Assembly (NCBI GenBank): GCA_025331445.1
Contig: JAIWNE010000149.1
Span: forward strand, 1-64,000
DNA length: 64,000 nt
Origin: Blakeslea trispora
Lineage: Eukaryota > Mucoromycota > Mucoromycetes > Mucorales > Choanephoraceae
Direction: 5' to 3'
Shown here one piece after another: positions 55,325 to 64,000 of this stretch (positions within the stretch are counted from its first letter, which is position 1; every line of letters begins with the position of its first letter). The translations under genes and the position numbers were made by a program. The notes beneath the pieces are model-generated. The model did not search any database. It had not been told where the DNA came from and worked only from the letters and a program-made list of their open reading frames with translations.

Positions 55325-55800
55325 TGAATGTGTTAATCTTAACGACTTGGTTATTCAGATATAAGTAATAACTATGATAGTCTTTAGTAGTAGACTTGTT
55401 TAGTTTTATGAGGAAAAGTAAGAGAAAGGTAAAAAGAACAGTTCAATCCTATTGGACTTGGTTATTCAGGAACTATGGTAGTCTTAGAAGCAGACTTGTT
55501 TAGTTGTAGAAGTATGAAAAATAAAAAGAATAGTTCAATCCTAATGGACTTGGTAATTCAATAACTATGATAGTCTTATATGGCAGACTTGTTTAGTTGT
55601 TAGTAATATAAAAGGTGAAGAGAACTGATTAATCCTAAAGGACTTGGTAGTTCAATAAACTATGGTAATCTTATATGGCAGACTTGTTTAGTTTGGGTAA
55701 CGAAAAGTGAAATCGAATATGTTAATCTGATAGACTTGTTTATTCGAAGGTTAACTATGGTAGTCTTATATGGCAGACTTGTTTAGTTTAACGTGTAGTA
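55325..55800. repeat. Five-unit tandem repeat between genes B and Tnp2 of E7
   Basis: Units of roughly 90-120 bp starting near 55337, 55457, 55548, 55641 and 55735. Each contains CTTGGT(T/A)(A/G)TTCA, then ACTATG(A/G)TAGTCTTA and CAGACTTGTTTAGTT. It sits upstream of gene B and downstream of the transposase. Confidence 0.8.
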
Positions 55801-56559
55801 ATTGAAGAAAATACAAAGAAAAGAAAAATACAAGGAAAAGAAAAATACAAAGAAAATATAAAGAAAGAAAAGTATAAAGAAAAATAAAGTCTCGAAGGAC
55901 AAAAAGATCCGTATGGGATAAGTTAGGTAGAAATAGAATAGATGAGAACGAAGCTGATTTTTATTGAGAGAGAAAAAAAAAGAGATATTTATAAAAAAGA
56001 AAAAATAGCCAGTCACCCAGAGAAGGTGTTACAAATTCAGTAATTCTCTGGTCATTGTCTGAGGCTGTAATACTGTTCATGTTGTTTGATGCGTTTTTAG
56101 GTTCTGAAATCCAAAAAGTTTTGTTTTAAAAATAAAATCGGAAATGAGGAAAAGAGGAAAAAGAATTGTGTTTAAAACACTTGCTCATTTAACCACCTCT
56201 ATCTGTAACTTATTTCAGTTCCGTCAGTGGTAATACAAACTAAATATCTATTGCCTTTTGTAATGAGCGTCACTAATAGTAAGAAATTTGGAATGACTTG
56301 GATTCTGATAAAGATAATAACACAATCATACATGAAGTGCACATTAACATTATGGGTAACGATTACTTTTTTTTAAATACTAGGGAATCTTTTTTAAAAG
56401 ACCCTTTTTTTTGTGTACCAAGGAATTTATTTGGAAAAAAAAAGGAGATACAAAGATGAGAGAAGAAAAAGCGGTGTGGAAAAAAAACAAAAATAAAGGA
56501 AAAAAAAGGAATTTAAAGAAAGAAAAGAAGGTCAGAAACAAGACAAAAAAAAATGGTAA
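55801..56559. other. Spacer downstream of the E7 transposase
   Basis: A-rich, with repeated AAGAAAAATACAA words at 55805-55885. No gene supported. Confidence 0.5.
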
Positions 56560-58901
56560 TCAGTTGGAACTGTTGTGTGAAAGAAAATCAAATTCTTCAG
56601 AGAAGATGATTGTTTGCATTTTTTTCATATATGTTTTTTCAAGGCCTTGTCGGTGGTTGGTACGGATTCTTTTTATAAACATGTTGTTTCGTTCAAAATT
56701 GAACCCCCAGAAGCAAGAAACAGGACCCCACTTTCGCAGTGAGTCGCGAAGATGCAACATGAAATGAAAGTTAGGGGTAACCAAGTAATGAAAGTATAAC
56801 CTCTCGTACCCCACAGCAAAAGCAAGCAAATGGTTGTGAATAACCTTGATGTCAGATATAGCTATGCTATCACCTTCCAGGATTTTGAATGCCTTGATCA
56901 GATTCATCACCACAGCATATTCATCTTCTTGGACCACTCCTTTAAGTACCAAAGAAGCAACACCAACCACAAAAGTCCTCAAACTCTACTGCCTTGACAT
57001 TGTGAAAACCGTTTTCACCGATCTTGTTGGAGAGAGGGCCGCAAGAGTGACTTGGGTTGAAAACCATCTTCTTCATCTTATGTTGAATGACTTCATACGA
57101 AGTCAGGGGTATCATGGCTGAAATGCATCGTTTGGCAATGCCCGAATACAAACAATGCATCGGTTCCAAGGCAACCAGATCGTAACTAAAATAAGGTAAT
57201 TCGTTGAGGATAGAGTACCTTGATCCAGTTGCCTTTTCTACTTCCTTTCTTCTTACACCAGAGGATGCTCTTACCCAATCCTCAGAAGCTTGACGAGTAG
57301 CGTTGGGATCTTTTCTAGGCCAGCTGTCACAGTTCCAGTTACAGTAATTGTGCCTACTGACACCACCAGGAAGAGAAGGGAAAACAAGATCACACATGTG
57401 GCAAGCACGATGACCGTTGTAAGACAGGCTGCCAATTAGCTTTTTTGTTGCGGGCAAATCACAACTGATTAAGGAGATGGCTGCTCGGACTTTGTTGTAA
57501 ACAACTTTGCCATTGAGCAAGGTGACTGGCATATCTACACCTCTCATCAACACCAAGAGCTCATTCACCAAAGGCCGAAGATAGTGATTGATGGCAGTAG
57601 TACTAGGCTCACTAGGGCCAGGGATCACACCAACCAAGATCATGTTTTTCTTTAAATCGCGGCCGTCCTTCTTTGGCAAGTTAAGTATGGACATGTAGAT
57701 ACAGCCCACACTGTAACTGTGCTCAAAGGGACTAAACCAATCGATGTTAAGAGCCAACTGCAAATTGTAACTGGATTCGTAGGCAAAGGGAACCACATCA
57801 GTGGGCAAAGCCTTAAATGTGTTAAACATGCTAGCATCTTGCAAGTCCAAGTGATAACCTTCCAAAGTGCGACGGTGTTTCCACTGGGCAAGCTGGTCGG
57901 CAAAACCCCGTCTTCTGAAAAACTTTTCAAAGTAGCCTCGACAGAGCAGTAGGCATACTCCATTTGAACGGACAAAGTAGCAGGAACACGGTTGTTCAAC
58001 ACCAAGAGATTTCCAGTACAGTAGAATGCAGCATGTTTTGGGATAAATATGGCATTGGCCATGGGCTTGTCACAGATGACTGCACCATCCGTTTTTTCAT
58101 GCAAAGCATGACACTTGGGACAAACAACATAAGCCTTGACACCCTCTGTACTACCATTAAGGAGAGCAGTACGATTCAAAAAGGTAGGCACACGCTTAGG
58201 AAAACGGAAGGAGTCGCCAGTTTCTTCCATGACTTGATTCAAGCATTCCATAACATACTCAGTGCCTTCGTGAGTGGTGTACTTGTTGTGAAGCTTGACA
58301 ACCATAGCAAAGAGAATCTTAGCTGCTGCTGAAGAAGGATTTGCCTATAATAGACATGATTTAAAAGAATTGTTCAGTTGAAATATCAAACAGGTTTATT
58401 TATTAAAATTTACTTGAAGCAAAAGTGTCGGCGAGTTGATCGACTTCGTCGATTTCAACAACTTCAGTAGTCACCTCCTCAGGCTCAAAAGCAGAGGTAG
58501 CAACTTCAGGCCATTCTTCATCGTCACCTGTGGCCATGATGCTGAAGTCTTCTTCCATGAATTCATCATCTAGTAGCAAAATCATTAACATTGAATTCCT
58601 CGATTATTTGTTTTTTTATTACCATCAGCATCCATTAATTCGATGTCGTTGTTGACATCTTGCTCAGACAAGCCAGCCATGTCAAAAAATTGCTCATCTA
58701 AAAAAAATAGCGTTACCATACATGTTGCATTTTTATTCCATAAAATGCTTTACCATTCATGGCAGCCCACTCATTGAAGGCAACGCCTCCAAACAAATTG
58801 TTTGCCTTGTGATACTGAACGGTATACTGAGGCAACCATCTTTCTTCGTCAGGAAAGTTGAGACATTCATCACAGTAACAGAGGAGAAGAGATTCAGACA
58901 T
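56560..58901 (-). pseudogene. Tnp2-type CACTA transposase (E7), frameshifted
   Basis: Same four-exon plan as E1: 58754-58901, 58623-58697, 58414-58569, then the long exon from about 58342. The N-terminus shares the CYCDEC patch. The core has LNIDWFSPF, KKNMILVGVIPGPSEP, CHMCDLVFPS and, at the end, NFHFMLHLRDS with FGF/FNFERNN. Damage: one base lost near 57930 (KSF versus KFFRRRGFADQL), one gained near 56965 (EFEDF then VVGVASL), and the exon 3/4 junction does not join in frame with standard sites. Inactive as it stands, so E7 would depend on another element. Confidence 0.9.
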
Positions 58902-59440
58902 AATTGATATATTTTTTTGTTAAATTTAGGTAGAAAGAGCATTCGATTAATCTGTCAACATGTTATTATATACAGGTTTGAGATTTTCTTACTCAACAGG
59001 TACACAATTACTATAATCGGCTATCTGATATCATTTGACAAGAACAATAAATTCATTATCAGACTTGATTATAACCCTTTTGTCTTAAATGTGCTAAACA
59101 TCGCTTCAAATCCATTTTTCTTCACACAATTTAACACATGCAATTTCCTCACCATTGTTGTATTCATTTGAGAGGAAACTTCATGTTGTTTGCTAAAGGA
59201 GAATAATGTTTTGCTGATAAATACGTATCGCTGATCCCCAATTTTTTTTAAAAAAAAAATCTGTTACACCCGCTTTTTTTCAAATTACTTTTTACATCTC
59301 ACATAATATCGTATCATCTACTTTTTTTTTACCTCAGTTTGAATACGGTTTGTTGAGTCTGTATATGACCCTTGGCTAAACAAAAGTTTTTATTTTATTT
59401 TACTTTAGTTATCTTTACGCGCAATCTCATTCACCTCAAC
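58902..59440. other. Spacer between divergent E7 transposase and OTU relic
   Basis: No gene seen. A/T-rich, with TATATGACC near 59362. Confidence 0.45.
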
Positions 59441-60174
59441 ATGCAACCCGAACTCTCAAACTCATTCACCAAACACGATGTTGCTGACTACGTTCTCCAG
59501 AACATTCCCTTGACAGCTAAACATTTCATTGGGTTTAGACTCAAACTGACCAGAAAGTATACGCCAAGTGCAAGATTCCCAGCTGTAGCTTTCAGGTCCA
59601 TTACAACAGGTCTACCAAGAAGGGGCTCTCTTGGATTCTCAGCAAGAAGCAAAACCCCACAACCATCCCGAATTCCAGTCGATCAGCAAGCATAAAGCTG
59701 ACACCACGCTTTATGCTGCCAAAAAGCGTGTAGTTGTGAGTCCTTCCTCTGGATACTGTGGGTTCCACGCAATTGCGTATGGAATCTACCATGAAAACCA
59801 CGACACATGCAGGTCAAAAAGGAAATGATGCTGACTTTTGAAGAAAACTTGGAGACTTACAAGAAGATGAGGTATGTAGTAAAGTCAGCATATAATGGAT
59901 ATTTTGCTTAATTGAAAGAAATAGGTTTGACGTCGAAAAGGTAAGAAGCATTCTTTCTTTTGGATTGAACAACAACAATGCTTCCTGTCCTGCCGATTAC
60001 TGGTACAATGGCATCGAGTGCAGTCAGATTGTTGCAGACACCTACAAGGTTGCTGTAACAATCATGGACAGCAACAAAAACATCAAGCCAACTCTGATGG
60101 TGCCGATCTGTTGTGTCCTTGAAGAAAGAAACCGATTGTCTTGCAACTTAAAGAATTTCATTACAATCTTCTGA
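59441..60174 (+). pseudogene. OTU-like cysteine protease relic in E7
   Basis: Starts MQPELSNSFT at 59441. After a frame change near 59640-59690 it reads VVVSPSSGYCGFHAIAYGIY, the Cys box of OTU-type deubiquitinase-like domains (catalytic Cys present; the usual DG before it is SG). A one-base shift near 59812 restores VKKEMMLTFEENLETYKKM, followed by a 53-bp intron (59872-59924) and SCPADYWYNGIECSQIVAD, like the W...E...(Q/L)I(A)AD block of OTU domains. No His after the block is obvious. OTU domains also occur attached to MULE-type transposases in fungi. Cargo of E7 or a relic of another element inserted there. Confidence 0.6.
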
Positions 60175-61624
60175 TTGTAGAAGAGGATTGTGTATATCCA
60201 CCTATCGATCCATATACACAAAGCTTCGTATGGATATTAAATCTTTAGAAAAAAAAATCAAAGAAAGCATCAAAATACGATGTCAACGATTGATCAAAAA
60301 AAATAAAGAAGTGATTATTATCTAGTAATTATTTTGTACTCTTACATTACAGATTGATCGTTCTATCACTTTACATTTAATACAAAACATTCAAGTTTAA
60401 TGTGTGAGCGGATACCTACTCAATATTCTAAATATTGGCCAAACGATCCATACAGTACATACTGTATTAACCTGACATGAGTTCACATCATTTATGATAC
60501 ATCTTCTTTTCGCTTCTTTTTGATTTAAATAACAAGTGCTATCCTGAATATCATATGCAATTTCAGAAAAAAAGTTGCAAAAAAAAGGTTTTTTAAAAGA
60601 ATAAAAATGATCCTATGTCATAGAATAAAAAAAGTTGCAAGAAAAAAATCTCCTTCAGAAAATAAAAAATCAGTGCTAGAAAAAAAGTTGCAAAAAAAAA
60701 ACATTCATTAGGAGCCAGCTAATTCCTCGCAATAGATAAATCTCAGTGCCAGAAAAAAGTTGCAAAAAAAAACCTTATTGAGAATCAACCAAAAAAAAAG
60801 TTGCAAAAAAAAACTCTTCTTTTACAAAATAAAATATCAGTGCTAGAAAAAAAGTTGCAAAAAAAACCTTTATTAAGAATTGGATGGTCAAATTCTACTT
60901 CTTTTAAAAAATAAAAAATTAGTGCTAGGAAAAGTTGCAAAAAAAAACCCCCTTTTCTAAGAAGCAGCCAAAATAGTTGCAAAAAAAACCCTCATTAAGA
61001 ATCAACTAAAAAAAAAGTTGCTCAAAATGGACACCTCTTATTGAAAGTATAATTAAGACAGATTCACTGCTTTTTCAGAAAAAAATGAAAATAGTCAAAA
61101 GCTATTATTATTTTATGAAAGATTGTTTATCTATTACTTTTTGCTTCTCTGATCATTTTGATACCAAAAAAAGCGATGTTGAGGTACTTGGAAAGGTACA
61201 TCTTCAATTTTATTGCAAATATGCCCTCTTGCATTCAAACAACGACAAGAAACATGTAACCTGGAAAGCAATCTCACTCAATTTACAGCCTATTCGACTT
61301 AGAAAAAAAAATAAAAAAATAAATCCAAGTCATTTCAAGAAAAATGGCGGAAATTGAATTTTTAATAAAATGGTTAAAAAAGGCTGTAAACACAAAATCG
61401 TCAAGTTATGAAAGATTTTGTAAGGAATCACAACATCCAACTTAACAAACATAAAGTACATTTATCCAAGAGTCATCCTAGAAAGTTTTATCCACAATGA
61501 ACGTATTTTCGTAGAGAAAATAAGATTTTAAATTAAGCAGTAAAAAATTATCAGTCTCACCACCGTCTCATCAACATAAAAAAAATGTGGATGAGACGGC
61601 AGGCAATTTCAATTGATTGTAGTG
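60175..61624. repeat. E7 right arm
   Basis: Non-coding. Holds the GTTGCAA array (60565-61025), then sequence up to the GATGAGACG subterminal motif copies (61552-61600) and the terminus. Confidence 0.55.
60565..61025. repeat. Dispersed AAAAAGTTGCAAAAAAA array
   Basis: About nine copies of AAAAAGTTGCAAAAAAA, at intervals of 40-80 bp, often preceded by CAGTGC(T/C)AG. All in the same orientation; the core TTGCAA is palindromic. Confidence 0.8.
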
Positions 61625-62099
61625 GCTTCACTACACCGAAGAGGTTGGCAAACGAACCATGATTTTTACGGAACACACGTCTGCTTCGTACGGAACCTAC
61701 TTGGCACTCCCAATTCATTAGCCGTCGTGGAAACCTGGGTTCGAAACACATCTGTTTCACACGACGACAAATGAATTTCGATTGATGCATACGTTACCAC
61801 GACGGCAAATGAACCACGGTTACTGCCCCAATTTCCACGACGGCAAACAGATTACGAGAACTGCCTCGTTTCCAACGTGTGTTCCGTATCCATTGGAGCG
61901 ACCTAATTGGATTACATTTTTGAATAGTTCTTTCAATTGGCTTCTTTTCGCAAAAATACGTTCAATATTTCGTTCTGATTGGGTTCATACTCGGTATTTT
62001 TATTAAAATAGATGATTGCAATTGGATAGAATAGGCTTCTTTACGCAAATATACTTCTTTACAATTGGACTGTTTACAGCAAATATAGAGGATTAGAGG

Positions 62100-63265
62100 C
62101 TTAAAAAAGTGGCTTTTTATTATAGGAAAACCTTTTTTATGATTGAAAATAATGGCTTCTTTACGGGGGAAAATACTAGGGAATTAGGCAAATAAAAAAA
62201 AAGCAATAATTCATTGATGTAGAGAATATAACCAGAAAAAAACCGATAGAAATGGCAAATTGCTTCGAGAAAAAGCGATGACAAGAGCGATCAGAGTACA
62301 GGAAACAGCAATTTGAATTGAGACACAAACGCAACAGACAAACCATAAAAGCAGATGGAGAGAGACAGCAATTTTACATATAAAAGGCAGTAAACAAACC
62401 AAACAAGGAACAACCGGATTTGAACTAAAACAACATCATCATTAGTTAAAAGCGAAATAACACAAAAAGAAATGACAAATGTACTTAAAGACAATCCATG
62501 GTTAAAGGCAATACGAAAGCCAGTTTACCGTGTCAAAGGAGCATGCCAGCATTTGAAAGCCTAAAAAGAAAGCAATAAGTTATACTGAAATCATAGATTC
62601 TGATATCTTACTTACGTTTAAAAAAGCCATCAACAGGGTCCTTGTAAATAATATCATTATTAAGCACAACTAGGCTCTAAACGAAAGAAGTACCTGAATA
62701 AAAAGAATTACAACATAGATGCTCATGAATAATTACCTCAAGTTATACAACAAAGTAAACACATATCAATCAAAGACAAGAATTAAGTAAATGGAAGTAG
62801 ACTATTAGTGGCTTGACTGAAGAAAAAAAAAGAAAAAGACTTACCTGTATACTTTAAAAAGTAATAAAAAAGAGAGAAAAAGAGAAAAGAAAGGAAAAAA
62901 GAAAAAATTTCAACTTATTGACAGCTTCCTATTTGGGTCTTGTCAATAACAAAAAAAGAGAGAGAGAGAAAAATATCACACTGACAGATTTTATTATTGA
63001 ATCACCGACACAAGAATAAAATATCCTGACTTTACTTAACCGTTAAAAAATCTATGAAAAGTGACTAAGAGAGCGCTTCAAGTGCACTATAAGCATCCGG
63101 TAATAAACCCCTTTGATATAGCTACTAACAGACACCTCTTTTCTTTTTTTTTGTGTCAAAAAAACGACATTAGACCTGTCGACATGGGCACGTATGAGTA
63201 CACTTTAAAAAAATAAAAAAATAAGATTAAAGTTCCGCGCACCTAGGTTTTGCAACAAGGTTTTG
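62100..63265. other. E8 left arm interior
   Basis: Non-coding arm of E8; patchy similarity to E2 (10870-11420). No gene supported. Confidence 0.45.
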
Positions 63266-63289
63266 TCAAATGCCTACGTAGGCATTTGA
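63266..63289. promoter_or_regulatory. Perfect 24-bp palindrome upstream of FAR1-like gene
   Basis: Self-complementary sequence centred on TACGTA, with half site TCAAATGCC, 92 nt before the ATG at 63381. It could be a binding site for a dimeric regulator, possibly autoregulation; inference only. Confidence 0.6.
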
Positions 63290-63380
63290 ACAGCCAATAA
63301 TATTCGAGCAGTTTGGTGCCTGAAGATTTTTTTTTGCTTTTTCGAATTAAACCTTTTTTTCTTTCTGTTATTTTTCCATT

Positions 63381-64000
63381 ATGAACTCTCAAGTATTTTT
63401 AGACAACTCTCAACTTACCGTTACCGATTCTCAAATGAGACGAATGACGACTAGTGCCACTGTCACTTGCGACTGGAATGATTTCAGTGATGCTGAATCG
63501 CTTGATCATGACGAAACTAGAGAGGAAAGCGAACACGAAGTTGTACCAACCGTCGTTGCCGAATCCTCCAACGATATGAAGGAAGAACTTGGAAAAATCT
63601 TCTTTGTAGGTGCCAAGTTCAGAAGCTTAGACGAGCTTCGTGACAAAGCACAGGCTTTGGGCAAAGAGTTCAATTGCCCAATCACCACTGCTAGAAGTAG
63701 CAAGAACAGCTACATTGTCTTGCAATGTAGACATGGCGGTGCTTATAGAAAGGCCAAGAAAGTTGAAGCCGACGCTGAGCGAGAAGAAAGCTCCGAGGGT
63801 ATGTGCTGCATAGAGAATTATAAACAAAATGGATTAGCTGAATCAAGCGATTGACTGGACTCCTTTTTCATAGATGCGAACAAGAGTGGACGACGCTATC
63901 AATCTGGCAGAAAGCGATGCCCTTTGCGCATCTATGCTTCTGTAGGACGCGATACTGAGAGGCCCTGGAAGGTTCGCCAAGTCACTCTTGAGCATAACCA
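63381..64000 (+). CDS. FAR1-like DNA-binding protein, 5' part (MULE-associated type)
   Basis: Exon 1 63381-63798, intron 63799-63873 (phase 1), exon 2 from 63874, open at the window edge. An acidic N-terminus (~70 residues) leads into a FAR1-type zinc domain: a SLDELRDKAQALGKEFNCPI start, CRHGG, KRCPLRIYAS and a W(K)V...LEHN motif, where Cys and His ligands are expected. FAR1 domains usually precede a MULE transposase domain, or act alone as domesticated regulators; what follows cannot be seen. Its location inside an element with CACTA ends is unusual. Codon use looks more regular than in the surrounding relics, so it may be functional. Confidence 0.75.

Larger units (their letters stand above)
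52050..61624 (+). mobile_element. E7, 9.6-kb CACTA element with decayed transposase
   Basis: Left end CACTCTAATCAATT (52050) pairs with right end AATTGATTGTAGTG (61624) with two mismatches. Gene order matches E1: C (+), B (-), Tnp2 (-). An OTU-like relic (+) follows. Subterminal motif GATGAGACG / CGTCTCATC occurs at 52094-52175 and 61552-61600. No matching TSD: CCA lies before, GCT after. Either the element has been rearranged at one end or the junction with the LTR element formed by recombination. Confidence 0.82.
61629..64000 (+). mobile_element. E8, CACTA element (family B), right end outside the window
   Basis: Left end CACTACACCGAAGAGG at 61629, four bases after the E7 terminus. From about 61880 the left arm matches E2 from about 10650 (GAGCGACCTAATTGGATT, TTCATACTCGGTAT, GGATTAGAGGCTTAAAAA). 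Subterminal motif: CACGACGGCAAA and variants at 61720-61850, different from E2 and E4. It contains the FAR1-like gene starting at 63381. No TGTAGTG end follows within the window. Confidence 0.75.

Noticed and set aside
55325..55800. CRISPR-like array
   Set aside because: Eukaryotic transposon DNA, repeat units of ~100 bp without constant repeat/variable spacer structure.

Overview
This is AT-rich fungal nuclear DNA made almost entirely of transposable elements. Short GT-AG introns, several with a perfect TACTAAC branch site, plus the style of the Helitron, LINE and Tnp2 proteins suggest a Mucorales-type (Mucoromycota) genome; that assignment rests on recalled family resemblance, not on a search. 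The only host-type gene I can support is a tRNA-Lys(UUU) at 13495-13567.

The main actors are CACTA (EnSpm-type) elements, recognised by CACTACA...TGTAGTG ends and 3-bp target-site duplications (TSDs). I call them E0 to E9 here. E0 (1-2436, partial), E1 (2438-10427), E6 (48331-50439) and E7 (52050-61624) form or resemble family A. E2 (10432-13437), E3 (40052-42930), E4 (42935-44744), E5 (45292-47788) and E8 (61629 to beyond the window) form family B. E9 (21930-36773) is a 14.8-kb relative with different ends (CACGGCGGCGCAAG, TSD ATT). E1 and E7 carry the same three-gene cassette: a four-exon coiled-coil gene (protein C, + strand), a convergent gene for an undescribed protein of about 240 residues (protein B, - strand), and a Tnp2-type transposase (- strand). 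E1 has an intact transposase and C gene. E7 has a broken transposase plus an OTU-like protease relic. E8 carries the start of a FAR1-like DNA-binding gene.

Other layers: a Tc1/mariner element (13892-21797) split by a nearly full-length LINE (13956-19190) with an exact 14-bp TSD; a Helitron-type Rep/helicase gene with a C-terminal endonuclease domain (23519-29438) inside E9; a solo LTR (45478-46068) inside E5; a short LTR element without recognisable genes (50493-52049); and opposed fragments of a retrotransposon gag-like ORF (38160-39015 and 44934-45283).

Two patterns stand out. First, related CACTA elements keep homologous arms but carry entirely different subterminal repeat motifs, as if binding-site arrays were replaced or diverged quickly, perhaps with the binding protein (protein C is my candidate). 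Second, CACTA termini repeatedly lie within 1-4 bp of the terminus of another CACTA element, and exact TSDs show that several inserted at or inside existing termini.
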